From Rhytidiadelphus loreus (lineage: Eukaryota > Streptophyta > Bryopsida > Hypnales > Hylocomiaceae), in the NCBI GenBank assembly GCA_947034895.1, contig OX344765.1, forward strand, positions 26,913,001-26,977,000: 64,000 bases of DNA, in the 5' to 3' direction. Below the pieces are notes generated by a model, which was not told the DNA's origin, did no database searches, and worked only from the letters and a program-made list of their open reading frames with translations. Made by a program: the position numbers and the translations under genes. Shown in pieces: positions 22,683 through 35,523 of this stretch. Within the stretch, counting starts at the first letter, position 1; each line of letters begins with the position of its first letter.

Positions 22683-23550
22683 CGGACATGTCCACATTGA
22701 GGACGGTAGCCTTTATATTTTCAGAAAATCCGTGCAACCATAGATTGCTGAATTTCGGACAGGATTATCATAGTGAAGCTGCCGAAATTGGCCTTACTTG
22801 AATAGGCTAAGAGTGTCACAGTCTCTTAAGCTTTACAGTATTGGAACGCAAGGGAAGAATTTAGAATCACCACTGCTGAAGTGCCAAACTAGTCAAACTC
22901 CAGTAGAGCCATTCTCCTCTAGAAAATAACGAAATTCCAAAAACAAAGATATTCAAATAGGTGGTCCCCGAATCTACACTTCCAAGTCTGTAAGATTGGG
23001 AAGTATATCAGTTACGTAGCTGGTCCCCGAACTCAACGAATTATGCGCTCAATCCGGGATCAGGGTACTCCATCTGCAGGGTTATCAAGCATCAGATCAG
23101 GCGGAAGAAACCCCAGCCTTTAGTATATATGTTGGATTTCCTCCTGTATTGCAGACCAGTCTCCATTCTGCCCTGAACCATTTGAAGAGAGGTTGAATAC
23201 CATATGTACATCATTTCCGAAGCCACATCAACATTGCTGTAGAAAGTTTCCACTGATAGCGAGAGGGGGACTTTTTCAGCCATGCGTCGGTGCCAATTTG
23301 TTTACACAGATGTGTTAGCGAAACCCTTTGATCCCTGCGTCAGCACATTCTTTGAAAGGGGAAAAGTCATCACCTCGTCGCTTAATTTCCTCCTCCATTA
23401 TCACCATTGGGTGACGACACTCGCCTCGTCGCAGAATTGCAACCCGCAGAAGCGACATCTGCGCAGTAATCAGCAATCCTCGGCGTCAACATGCTCTTCC
23501 TTGTGTTAGACTCTCCCTGCTCTCGACCGATGAATCGGGGCACTTAACTT
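22683..23550. other. Intergenic stretch between tRNA and promoter-like unit
   Basis: No gene seen. The last 250 bases are more GC-rich and lead into the hairpin and TATA box at 23,553-23,615, so part may be promoter for the small unit downstream. Confidence 0.4.
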
Positions 23551-23552
23551 GG

Positions 23553-23581
23553 GTTAACTGGCACTTCCGGTGCCAGTTAAC
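23553..23581. promoter_or_regulatory. Perfect 12-bp hairpin upstream of a TATA box
   Basis: GTTAACTGGCAC and GTGCCAGTTAAC are exact inverted complements separated by 5 bases. The structure lies 28 bases before the TATAAAA at 23,609. It could be a dimeric factor-binding site or a chance palindrome. Confidence 0.45.
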
Positions 23582-23608
23582 TGGGACTTCGCCTCCTCGC
23601 CCGTCAGG

Positions 23609-23615
23609 TATAAAA
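23609..23615 (+). promoter_or_regulatory. Candidate TATA box (TATAAAA)
   Basis: TATAAAA sits 136 bases upstream of the ATG at 23,745, with a CT-rich leader between (TCTCTTTCATGATC, CTCCATTCTTCC). Good consensus and spacing for a plant RNA polymerase II promoter. Confidence 0.45.
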
Positions 23616-23744
23616 CTATAAATCTCAGGGTCTCTTCCAGTTCTCTCTTTCATGATCAGCGATTCTGTTGTTCGTCGTCCCCTGGCTAGATAGCTCCATT
23701 CTTCCATACTTTGATTGCCTTTGCATCTCACTTAGTTAATTACA

Positions 23745-23852
23745 ATGGCATCCACCCAAGAAATCCTTGTGCCAGAGCTTCACCGCTGCTATCACTGCGG
23801 AGTTGAATCCACCGACAACTCATTCAAGTATTTTGAAAACAAGGTCTACTAG
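23745..23852 (+). CDS. Small ORF, 35 codons, with CxxC motif; unknown function
   Basis: ATG in the context TACAATGGCATC opens a 35-residue frame with a CYHC (Cys-x2-Cys) motif near residues 15-18 and a Tyr/Phe-rich end; stop TAG at 23,850-23,852. The surrounding layout is gene-like: hairpin and TATA box upstream, CT-rich leader, and AATAAA at 24,070-24,075 about 220 bases past the stop. An alternative reading uses AAG-GTCTAC just before the stop as a splice donor, making this exon 1 of a longer protein. I recognise no family. Coding status is uncertain; a non-coding transcript is equally possible. Confidence 0.35.
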   Translation: MASTQEILVPELHRCYHCGVESTDNSFKYFENKVY

Positions 23853-24075
23853 GAGCATGTTTCATTTATTGCCCTAGCGATTTTATTCTTGTCAACTTCT
23901 ATCCGCCTACTATCTTTTTTTAATTCTCTGTGATACTCAAACTGTCTAGTGGAGGATAGTCATTTGGATAAGCCATCTAAATCTTAGAAAAGGAGATACA
24001 TTTTTTATGAGATCGTTGTACAGGTGGTCTTCCTGGCCAGACTGAACCTGTCATGTTTGAATGTCGTTGAATAAA

Positions 24076-25078
24076 TTCATGATTGATTGAACCCTACCCC
24101 CCACCCCAAAATAAAAAACTGTGTTTCAGAGCGCGGAAAATTTCATTGAGACATGCATTCGAGTGCACAAAGCTCTAATCAAAGCTAGCCAGAGCTGGTA
24201 CCAATACCCAATCTCTTGGAAATTTTGCGATTCCATAGAACAAATATGTCGATAATTTTCTTAGTAGCAAGTTGCCATTGCATTGAATTATTAATGTGGG
24301 CATTTCATTATGTGGACTGCATTGATTTCATTTGCCTCGCTTTTAACATTCTTACTTGTGCCCAGGCCGAGACATTTTGTTGAGCTCACCGCACTCTGGG
24401 TCTCACAAGAAACTGAAGGATCATGAGTTTATGCATAATTACATTTTGTGTTTCATATTCATTGGTTAAGTATGATGGCGATTTATTAATTTTAAGAGCT
24501 CTCGATGGGCATTTGATCATCGCAATTTTGATGCTCAGTCTAAATAAGCCATTAAAACATGAATTTAATCCTTCGATTGTCTTAAATGATGGAATATGTT
24601 GGAATTGCAATTGCAATTGTAAAATAAGGGACTTCCTTTCAGAGTGTCCACGACAGGAAAAATCTTGTTTTGAACACACTGATTGAAGTACCTGTGTTAA
24701 TTACGAGTAATCAGATCGATGCATGAACTCCCCTGTCACGAAATTAAATTGTACATCCCATGGTCGACACTTTGTCAATCTTGTCCATCTAAAGTTTGTT
24801 CATCTAAAGTTTGTTCATTAGAGTTAATACATTTGAATATATTATTCATTAATGAATATATAAATAAGTCATTATAAAAGAATGTATCATTTTTGTTAAA
24901 TTATAAAAGTATATTTGTGATATGCATATGATTCAAATTTACCATAATATAAACTAGTTTGATGTTTGATTATTTTTTAAATATTTTTAATACTATATTA
25001 TATGATGAAATATAGTTGGATCAGCAAAATAGTTTTGGGGGGACATTCATTGGATTCTCATATCCCTTGCATGGAACG
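24076..25078. other. AT-rich intergenic stretch
   Basis: No gene or clear repeat ends. It has short duplications such as AAAGTTTGTTCAT twice near 24,790-24,820. Confidence 0.45.
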
Positions 25079-28000
25079 GATATTTCGTTAAAATGGCGAT
25101 ATTCAATTAAAATGGCGTTAAGAGGAACGGGGTTAAAAAAATTAGTAGAAAGATGGCAAGGAAGGGAGACAAATACAAAAATGGGTGACGATTTGGGTCT
25201 ACCACTAGGGCACAATTGGTGCAAGGAACATATCAACAAGGAGGTGACATAGGAACATTGACATAGCACGCAGTGAAAATTTAGCATTCCCATAATGTTA
25301 TTATACTACATAAATTTAGATAGCAAAGTGAAAGTGAAGTTTAGCATTTGAAGCGTAGGATACAATATAATTATATGAATCCCCAGGTATGCAACTTCCA
25401 TATTATATGGCCCCAATTATAAATTTATAATCACTCATAATGTACTTCAATCCAATTTGAAGGGATGTAATTTTTATTAATGTAGAAAAGTCTCTTAGTC
25501 CTTCTAACAAGGAATCCAAAAATATAATAATATATGTGAAATGAATAATTTTTTAAGACAATAATAGCATTAAAAACATATGGATCATTGTAAGAAACAC
25601 CTACTATTCTAGGCACAAAACAAACTATTTTAGTGAGTACAAAGACTTTTGGAATAAAATTTATTTAAATTAAATTAAATTTGGATAATTTATAAAGCAT
25701 TGAAAAGTGTACGTCTCTAACATTTCAAACCTAGAAAAATGTATCCTTAAAAGTTATACACAAATCAAGTACAATGGAAAATACCAAAACTATAGACACT
25801 TTGATAATTAATTTTTCAAAAATAGTATAAAAATTCTGAAAAAAATTCCAAAATCCATTTTTTCTAACTTGAAGATGATCCTTTTTAACCATTTTCATTT
25901 TTGGAAAAAAAAATTGACGAAAACCGAGAGTAAGTCTTGAGCTGGACCACACAACCTGAGTTGAAGAGAGTGTCCCAGATCGTTGAATCCAAAGTGAAAT
26001 CCAGAGGCCATTGCTTCTAAGAAAAGTATTATAGCAGAAATGAACCCTCTAAGTGCCCCTTGTTTTTGTAAGCTTAAAAAAATGAAAGCTATGAGGGGTG
26101 GTACTTCAAATTGTACTAAGTATGTCGCTATCTTGTATAACCCCATTGGCTCTAGCTTGGTTAGGACTAATTTGGCAAGATAAGGCATAGCACAATGTGT
26201 ACAATTATAAACATTTTTATATTGATTTGGATTCAAATGACTGACATGTACTTTGTGTCGAAACGAATTTAATATTCATTAGTAATGCTTGAGTGATTTG
26301 GCTAAAGTGTTTACACACTTCTATCGAAGTCAACTTGTTGAAAGCAAACTCAAAATCTCAATTTTTTTTTTACTTACCGGGGCTGCATCTAAAGGTTAAT
26401 TGAGATTTCTAGAAACATCTCAATGGCACTTAGAAAATTTATCCAACATTCTCAAGTAGTGTTTTGGCACCAAATCCTGCAATGGAACATCATGTGCAGG
26501 GGGCTTCAATATATATATATATAATGTGAGTTTGTTTAATAAATATACAACCTAACATTTTAAACACTTTATTTTATTTGGTGTTCACCTAACTTTTTGG
26601 TTGTTTTGAATTTGATATAATACACATGAATATTGTTATAACAACTCATGGCTAAAAAACAACAAATACTTCATCAATGTGTACAAACATTCAAATGGTA
26701 AATCATCATTCACAAAAATTGCATGTCATTACAAATTTAAAATCTCTTGTTCAAGCTACTCCTCAAACTAATAAATTGTCTAAAACAGAATATATGTAAT
26801 TCTATACAGTCATCAATAATAACCTCCTTCAAAGAGGAGAAGATGTCATGTCTAAATCTACATCATTGAGGGACCCTTAGCCACTAGAGGAGGCCACTCT
26901 TTCCAACATGCACATTTGTTGCCGCTTAGCATGCTTGGCTCCAAGTTGGTATTTCTTGACACCATGATTGCCAATAACATTAACGCACCAAAGAGCCTGC
27001 ACAATATTATTTTGACACTTAAACTTGTTTTTCATAGTTGAAATGATTGTTTAGGAAACGACTATAACTGCTGACAAACTCTGAATATTTCAACAAGGAC
27101 TTGTATTGCCACACTATTAACGTGTGCACTTTCAATCCAAGATATGTTAGTTTCACTAGTTTTGTGCATTGTTCTAAATAAATATGGTTCTCTGCTAAGT
27201 ACTCAGAGATGCTGCAACTTGATTCAACTAAGTCTCTGAGATACTGGCTCAATTGCCTACTAAGAATAGTTTATGAGATGTAGTTTGGAAGGCATGTGTA
27301 TCGATAGTAGCAACAACTAAAATGACAACCTACATAGTGACGGGAGTGATGATTGTGTCTATTCATTAATAAGGAAGGGAACTAAATTGACAAAGTGGTG
27401 AAGTTGTAACAAGAAAGGGAACTTGAGCATTGCTTCTCAATACAAGAGAATTTGTGTCCCTAATTGGAAAAATGAGGTGATAATAATTACAATGTACAAG
27501 GTTTTATGGAAAACAAATATACACTATAAAGAAACTGCGTTTTTGGTGAGTTAGCCACAGAACGGCACATGTTTTTTGAGACGTCCTATGTTTTCAAGTT
27601 AACGTATATAGTTGTGCAAATTTTTTTTGACGTCTATACAGACATGGCGTTGTAAACATTAGAATGCCAGATGTCAAATGAGATGTGTACGTCTTTGAAG
27701 ACATCCCAAAAAACATCACTTACAACAACTTTGTCCACGTCAAAATTAATTACAATTTGCACTTGCAAAAGTTAGTGCGGTCAGCGATAGAGTATTGACC
27801 GTTGGTAAAAAATGCAATTCGGGCAGAAGGCAAAGATGTCAAGTGAGATGTTTACGTCTTTGAAGACATTTGCAGGAACGTCCCAAAAAACGTAATTCAT
27901 TGTACATCCCCTTTTTTACTTATCCCATATCGTTTGTCTCTCTATGGGCAGAGAAAGAATATAAGTAAAACCTCAAAATCCTTCATTTTCACTAAATTTT

Positions 28001-29261
28001 AATGAAGAAATTCCTTCATTTTACCATCAGAAATTTACTTGAAGGTAAATGGTAAGTTTTTTTCAATTTTTGTTGAATTTAACATTTTTTTTAAATTTAA
28101 ATTTTTATTTATTTATCTTCATTTTATAGATAGAATATGTTATATGTACCAATTGATGTTTCAAAAAATGTCTAATTTGACGTCTCAGAAAACACCAATA
28201 AAATTTTCAAATGATACAAAAATTATCTGACTGGATGGATGAAAATTTTCACACGTGGCATTGCCCGCCAAAAATAGGTCACGTGTCGTTGACGTGTCTT
28301 CCACGTGGCTTGTTTTTTGAAGTTGAAAAACACACGTTCTTCTTGACGTCAACAAAAAACATGCCAAAATTGGACACGTTTTAACATGTTTGTTACGCGT
28401 TTTTTGCTAGTCAGTTATAACGGATTTTAGGAGACATCTACGCTGATTACTTCCGCGTCAAAAAAGACGCCATCCCATGTTTTTTGCAACATCAAAAAAA
28501 AAATTGTTTTCTTATAGTGAAGCTTGACCGGACATGCGCTATAGCTAATTATGTTTCAACAAATAGTATCTTGGCATCTTGGAAACCACCAAAGAACAAC
28601 GGGGAGAGCTTCATTGCACCATGAAAGCAAGTGGGGTTTGCAGTGGATAATTTACATCAATGTGGAGAACAAGAAAGGCACAACCTATGAATTCTCTCAT
28701 GGGGACTTCTAAAACAAGACTGATGCACATAAAACTCTTATGTGTAGTAGAAGACAAATATCTATGTATAGTGAGTTGAGTTGTAATTGTTTGTTGAGTT
28801 TATGAATTCTAGTTTTGAATGTGCAACTCTTCTCTAAGAGGCAAAGGCTACATACTTGGCAATATTTGTAGAAACCATTATATTCAACAAGAACTACAAG
28901 CTTCTTCCCTTTCGTTTCTTGTCCATTCCAGAGTGTCATATTTTAAACTTTTTTTTTCTTGATTATAAGTTCTTGAGCAATGCAAAAACTCACATCCAAA
29001 CTCATGCCCATCGTCACACACAAACCAAACATGGTCTCTCCAATTTATTACGTGTATGGCTCACCAAAGATTACTAAAATATTCCACACTCTCATATTCA
29101 CATTACATCCACAACCACTGGCTCTTGCAATTCCTGGGAAGTACTCCACACACATTTGACACATTCCCTTGCCACATGCCACTTCACACACCATTATTTT
29201 TCTGCACAATTGACTTTTAGGAGAAAGTGGCATGGAAATACCGCCATTTTAACGAAATATC
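25079..29261. mobile_element. 4.18-kb element with GATATTTCGTTAAAATGGCG termini
   Basis: The left end GATATTTCGTTAAAATGGCG (25,079) is repeated inverted at the right end (ending 29,261), about 25 bp in all. It shares its inner TIR, TTTCGTTAAAATGGCG, with the 245-bp MITE at 18,433-18,677. No transposase frame is visible and no target duplication is evident. A CACTA-like element (27,522-28,519) is nested inside. It could be a decayed larger relative of the MITE, or two separate MITE ends with unrelated DNA between. Confidence 0.5.
27522..28519. mobile_element. CACTA-like non-autonomous element, about 1 kb
   Basis: The left end CACTATAAAGAAACTGCG and the inverted right end CACTATAAGAAAAC are typical CACTA termini. 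Many ACGTC/GACGT words (for example TACGTCTTTGAAGACAT twice) fill both subterminal regions. The 3-bp flanks differ (ATA and AAG), so the target duplication is not confirmed. No transposase coding. Confidence 0.65.
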
Positions 29262-31600
29262 TGTTATGGTCGCTAAATGAACATCCACTTCCTCCACTCA
29301 AGGCCAACAAGTAAAGTTTCTATATTGCACTACAAGATCTCGTCTTTTTACTTGCAATTACATAGTGTTTGCATATCTCAACTTTATCATAATCCAACAC
29401 ATATTTAGTTTTGTATTTCATTTGCCATTGTAAATGAAGAAAGTATCAATGTTCATTGTTTTTTCGACATTGCAAAGTTCAAATTCTTTCTTAAACATTT
29501 GCACCCAAGCAAAGTGTTTAATATGTACAAATAATTTATATTCAATAAATATTGTACACAAAATATGATAGATAGATTTGAATACACAAATTTACAAGTT
29601 TATTGATGAATTTCATTGTCAAATACATTTGTGGATTTCATTTGAAATTTAAGATAAAAATTTATTTACTTTATCATCATGAAAATGTTTTGAAATAGTA
29701 AAATTCATTCATTTATAATAAATCAAAGATGAAGGAATTTACATTCAATCACTTCGTCCCTTATTATATCATGCACAATTATAATTTTAAAGAATTTTTT
29801 TGAAATAAATTGTTTCAATTTGATTGAAAAATAATTATTCCTTATTATTGGATCACTTTCTATATTGATTGTTTAAATCATATTTAGAATTCAAGATTGT
29901 GTGACAATGTTATTAATAAAAAGTCTTACAATTGTATTGCTAAAGAGTTTATTTTTTCAAAATCATCTTATTATATACATGATATGTAGTAATTCTATAT
30001 AAATTTTATAATAAATAAAAATTCAAAATTATAATTATTTCATTTTTGAAAACAATTGTACAATTATATGATACTTTATGTAGCTAACATTCACTAAATT
30101 AGGTGATCCATTCAATTTTTATTTTACAACAATTTGCTATTGATTGCACTTGTTGTCACAATGTAAGATGATAAACTATTTCATCTATATTCTAATACTT
30201 TTGGCTTAAAAAATTCATAGTAATTCAAAAAAGAATTTCAACGTATAGCGCAGATAGTGAGATTGAAAAAAATATAGACTCAAGTTTCATTAGATGAAAT
30301 TAAGCTGGAATACATGGTTGTGAGTTCATTAAGTTCCCAAACAGTGGGAACTTGACCATAGGTTGATGTGGCCAAGAGATTACCACATCACCAAATAATA
30401 AGAAATTATTATTTTAAAATTTTTTTAGAAAAAAAAATCTTTTTAATTTTTTAATAATTTTTAATTCTAAATAGCAATGTCTGGTTCCCAAAATTCATAG
30501 TGATATGACAACAACAATTTGATATCCAACTTTTTTAGTTATTTTTAATAAATACTTTTAATTGAAATCCAATATATGTAGTTAGTATGTTATAAAGTAA
30601 CAAAATTATATATGATAGAATATTGAAAAATGCATATGATAAAAACAAAATTATGACATATTGCCAAAAAATTTGTATCAAATTGTTGTCATATCATAAT
30701 AATTCACCTATAATCCAAACAATGTACTATGTAAATATTCTTATAAACAAAAATCTCTAATTCAAAAAGATTGTAGTAAAAATAATAGTTTTGATTGCTA
30801 AATACAAATTAAAATGATTTGCATTAATCATATAATTGGACAAATATCTTCAAATCTATTCAAAGTGGATGCAACAATGTTTCATATTGCAACCTATAAA
30901 TCATCTATGATAATGAAATCTCAAATCTTTGATTCATTAAGGATCTTCAAATTCCATTCAAATTAATATTATTTACATTTTTTTTTCTCTCTCTATTTTG
31001 AAACACAAGTATGTCAATCTTGTACAATACCAATGGGGGTGGGTCCTCAATGGTGTACAACAACATGCAATAAAATAATTACTGAAGTCATTATGGCTTA
31101 AAAAAGAAGCATAGGTGATTTTTGGAGTGATTATAAAAACCAGTGAAACAATTGAGTCTATGTGTGTGGTTAGCTTTGAAATTCATTTACTTCCAAACTG
31201 TAATTGTTTTTTGCTTCAATTTTTTTAGGATTGTAGCATGTGCAAGATAATCCAACATTCATGTTTTCTCATTTGGGTTTTGTCCACTCATTTTCAACAT
31301 ATGACGCAAGGAGTGAAATTGAACAAAACATACACTCAATTTTCTGAAGTTATTATATTTGGTCAGTCACTTTACCTCTCGGGTCAATGTAGGGGACACA
31401 AGACGAACAGACTCCTAATTTATGCCAGTAAAAAACAAAAAAACAAATTGTTCCACAATTTAAAATAAAAAATAATTTACAAGTCTAAAGTCTAAACCCC
31501 AAACCCCACAAAAGTTTCGGGAACTACGTAAGACACGTACGTGGACGAATGAGATTTGTGGCACTGGCGGTGGGCCAGTGGCCCCTGAGAGCGGTTCGTA
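29262..31600. other. Very AT-rich intergenic tract
   Basis: More than 2 kb of AT-rich sequence with almost no open frames, no RNA gene and no terminal repeats recognised. A small 9-bp-armed palindrome (AAGTTCCCA..TGGGAACTT) is near 30,330. Confidence 0.5.
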
Positions 31601-31629
31601 TAGAATAGTCGAAGATTTCTAACATTAGC

Positions 31630-31765
31630 CATTGAATCTACCACTATGGACCCGGGAATCTACCAAACCGCACCCGTTGAGTCTACCACTGTAGCGCCAG
31701 AATGTACCCATGTCCGAAATTGAACCTCCAGAGCGCGACACTGAATCTACCACTGTAGACCAGGA
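31630..31765. repeat. Four copies of a GAATCTACCACTGTAG motif upstream of PHT1
   Basis: Related words at about 31,634 (GAATCTACCACTATGG), 31,651 (GAATCTACCAAACC), 31,679 (GAGTCTACCACTGTAG) and 31,742 (GAATCTACCACTGTAG). They lie about 1.1-1.2 kb before the PHT1 start codon. They could be a cis-regulatory cluster or a degenerate minisatellite. Confidence 0.55.
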
Positions 31766-32837
31766 TAAAATAGCCCAGCCAGATTCCCAGTGCCCCTTCC
31801 TGAAATTCCTCCGCCTGCAAAAAGGCTGCGCGCCAGACGCACTTGCTTGGTCCGCCGCTTGCTACGAAACTTGGCTTCGGTTGCGGAGGAGATGACACAA
31901 CAGAAAAGCAGATCGTGAAGGGACATGCCTTACACAAGCTCACAGAAACTTACTTTTGGCAATAACAAACAAGAAAATCGGAAGTACAGCAAATTACTTG
32001 GGCCAAAATCAAGCAAGAAAATCGAAGTACAGCAATTGACGTTGGCCTAAAACAACAGGAAAGGAAACGAAGCACAGAAGCTTGACCCCAAGCCGTTTAT
32101 AGCCTCTGCGGTTTTAGCAAGGGAGCTCCACTGCATCTGTGGTGATGAGCATCTGGGACTCTGGGAGTCCAGGCATCTGGGAAGGCATCTGATAGAACTC
32201 ATGGGAGTTGCAAAGAGCTGCGTGGTGTGCAGCAAGTTGGCCCATGGCGAGCGGCTTTCGTTGTTCTCTAAAAGGGGCGAGAATGATCGTTCATCAAGGC
32301 CCGCTGGAGCTAACTGCGGGTTTCGTGGTTTTGCTGTCATTCTCATAGATCATGCTTGTGGGGGCTATTGTTAGTGCACCGATAAATGCGTCGATTCTAG
32401 TGAATCTCAGAGGGAGGGCATGATATCTCAGGCCGGAGGGGGACCCAGATTCTTTCATTCGGCACTTCTTGCCGTTTCCTGGGAAGCGCGAGGTTCTGTA
32501 CTCGCCTTGCTACAGACAAGCTTCTCATGTGTGCCAGTAATCTGACATTCTGCACTGCGGGTTGCGAATGTTGGTAATTGGCAAAGCTCGGTCACTTGAT
32601 TTTGGAATTGGATTCGGCGTGAGTGTACTGGCGACTTGATTGATTGGAGGGAGCTTCCTCTGGTATGCGAGGTTGTAGGGCTATCCACAATGTCGGGTTT
32701 TGGTGGAGGTTTTCCGGTGTAGCGGATGATCATGCGCTTGCAGTGAAAGAAGCGCAGAATTGGAGCTTGATTTTGAGGTGCGAGTAGGGTTCTGGAGCCG
32801 GCGACCGGGGTGTTGCTGAACACCGACGTCGGTCACG

Positions 32838-35069
32838 ATGGGTGGCACGGATGACATCTTGTCCGCGCTCGACAAAGCGAAGACGCAATGGTACCATTTC
32901 ACGACCATCGTGATCGCCGGAATGGGTTTCTTCACGGACGCCTACGACCTATTCGTCATCGCCACCGTGACGCGTCTCCTGGGCCGTCTCTACTACACTG
33001 ACTACACAGTGGGCGCCGCGGCGGGTGGCAAGCCGGGCGTGCTCCCTGCGAACGTCGCCGCCGCCGTGAACGGCGTCGCGCTCTGCGGGACGCTCGTCGG
33101 GCAGCTCCTGTTCGGGTGGCTCGGTGACAAGCTCGGGCGCAAGAAGGTGTATGGGTGGACGCTCCTGCTCATGATCATCACGTCCATCGCGTCGTCTATG
33201 TCGTTCGGGCAATCCGCGAAGGCGGTGATGACCACGCTGTGCTTCTTCCGGTTCTGGTTGGGGGTGGGGATCGGCGGAGATTACCCGCTTTCTGCGACTA
33301 TCATGTCTGAGTATTCGAACAAGAAGACACGCGGCGCGTTCATTGCGGCCGTGTTCGCCATGCAGGGCTTGGGGATCCTCGGAGGGGCTACCATATCGAT
33401 CATTGTGAGCGTCGCATTCCGGAACGCACTTAATAGTCCTTCGTTTCAAGTGGACGCGCTCACGTCGTGCCCACCCGAAGCCGATTACGTGTGGCGGATC
33501 GTGCTCGCGGTGGGCGCCTTCCCAGCTGCGCTCACGTTCTACTACCGGATGAAGATGCCGGAGACCGCGCGGTACACGGCGCTGGTGGCGAAGAACAATA
33601 AGCAGGCAGCGCTGGACATGGGACGCGTCTTGCAAGTGGACTTCACGGGCGCTGTCGACCTCACCCAAACGGGCGTCCCAATCGGTCAGGCATCTCACAT
33701 TCTCTACACTCTGAGCTCTTCATCACCCACAATTTCCAAGTTTATGAGTCCATCTGATTTCCATTTCGCCGTCCTGAAATAAAAAAGCTTCACTTTCAGG
33801 ACGAGCTGTGTTTTCCATTTTCGCGAAAACCTACTCCCGGTCCAAAGTTTCACATCCCTCGATGTCAAAGCTTCCCACTAGTGCTGCCATGTTAGCATTT
33901 TGACGGAATCAGAAATTTGGGATTTAGCATTACATTGTTTAACACATGCAGTGAGGTCATCTTGAATCTAAGAATCATTAGGATCTCTGCAGTGTTTTGT
34001 GGGTGATCAATCGGTTTCATTTCTCTGAATGCAAACGAGCTCCCTCGAATCTTGGGTCAAAACATCCTGCACTTTAGTAAGCTGACCTGTTCATTGTTTG
34101 AGGCCTCAATGTAAAGCCCCAAGTTTTACTTCTGCACTTCTCGAATCAAATCTTGAGGATAACATGGGACTTAGGAGGTAGTGTGAAGTGTCGGATCCCC
34201 TGTTTCTGCATCCCGCGCTGACATTGCAATGTTGCATTCCATGAACAGGGCGACCGGAGTATGGACTCTTCTCGCGTCAGTTTTTGAATCGTCACGGCGT
34301 GCAGCTCCTGGGCTGCGCCAGCACTTGGTTCCTCCTTGATATCGCTTTTTACTCTCAAAATCTGTTTCAGAAAGATATCTTCTCGTCCATCGGCTGGTTG
34401 CCCGCGCCGTCAAAGATGTCGGCCCTGGAGGAGGTTTTCCAAATCTCGCGTGCTCAAGCGTTGATCGCGCTCGTGTCCACTGTGCCTGGCTACTGGGCGA
34501 CGGTGGCGCTCGTGGACGTGATCGGGCGCTGGGTGATTCAAATGATCGGCTTCTTCATGATGACGATGTTCATGCTGATTCTCACGCTGCAGTACTACAC
34601 ACTCCGAGGCGATCATTGCAAAAGTGACCCGACGCAGTTCTGCGGTGGAAATCACACGGCGTTTCTAACCTTGTACTCACTGACGTTCTTCTTCGCCAAC
34701 TTCGGCCCCAACGTGACGACGTTCATCATCCCCGCGGAGCTTTTCCCTGCGAGGCTGCGCTCGACATGTCACGGAATCTCCGCGGCGAGTGGAAAGGCGG
34801 GCGCCATCGTGGGCGCGTTCGGGTTCTTGTACGCCTCGCAGAGCCAGAAAGCCGGCGAGCAAGAAAAAGGCTACCCGACCGGCATCGGCGTGAAAAATTC
34901 TTTCCTGTTGCTGACGGTGATCAACGCGGCGGGGGTTTTCTGCACGTTCCTGGTCCCGGAAACGAACGGCCGGTCTTTGGAAGATCTGTCTGGGGAGAAT
35001 GCGGATCAACTGCAGCAAGAAGCGGCCTACAGTGCACCCTACAGGGTAAAGCCGCCCTGCAATTTCTAG
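32838..35069 (+). CDS. PHT1-family high-affinity phosphate:H+ symporter (2 exons, 555 aa)
   Basis: Proton-coupled phosphate uptake at the plasma membrane; major facilitator superfamily. Exon 1 is 32,838-33,684 and exon 2 is 34,249-35,069. The donor (ATCG-GTCAGG) and acceptor (AACAG-GGCGAC) join in phase 1 and give [14 protein letters not shown], matching the conserved central loop. Diagnostic features are QWYHF and FFTDAYDLF near the N-terminus, the MFS loop [14 protein letters not shown], the PHT1 signature [21 protein letters not shown], and, after the loop, [20 protein letters not shown] and [14 protein letters not shown]. The length is close to the family norm (about 520-550). Exon 1 read without splicing would run to 33,782 and end in unrelated sequence. 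The 3' end faces the L-galactose dehydrogenase gene (455 bp between stops). The coding sequence is much richer in GC than its flanks. Confidence 0.96.
33685..34248 (+). other. PHT1 intron (564 bp)
   Basis: GT at 33,685 and AG at 34,247-34,248, phase 1. AT-richer than the exons. It splits the large cytoplasmic loop between the two six-helix halves of the transporter. Confidence 0.85.
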
Positions 35070-35523
35070 GCGAGATTGCCTAATACTACTACCCCATTTT
35101 TTGACCGTCATGTTCGAAGAACATGACGTCCGTCCGTTGTGTTTAAAATGTTTCCAATTCTTTGGCAGTAAGTTGGTGTAAAATCAATCTTCCCAAGTCT
35201 ATCCCGCTGAACGGGTGTACACTACTCTGCCCTCAATGCAGGCCAGCTGAACATTATGGAGAAGTCACTCGGAATGCTTGAAATTCACCATGGAGGACCA
35301 CGTTAGATTGCAGTGCTAGTCTATTGCAGAGATTGATCAATTCATGATTCAGAGTCTTACTCGTGCGTCGATAGGTAAAGTTTACCTCCGATTACCATCT
35401 TGTGAGCTTATCAACTTGTTTGGCATTCGCTTCTCTTTTTGTACATTGACTTGTATCAAATAAAATTAATTGACAGTCTACTTTTTCCCTTGAATCACTC
35501 TCTGTGCATATGTATGCCGTTGT

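Noticed and set aside
32949..33698. 249-codon minus-strand frame across PHT1 exon 1
   Set aside because: Composition shadow of the GC-rich PHT1 exon; it encodes no recognisable domain and is Arg/His-rich, as expected for an antisense frame.
33685..33782. Continuation of PHT1 exon 1 to the stop at 33,780
   Set aside because: The protein after residue 282 has no resemblance to PHT1, while splicing at 33,684/34,249 restores the conserved loop in phase.
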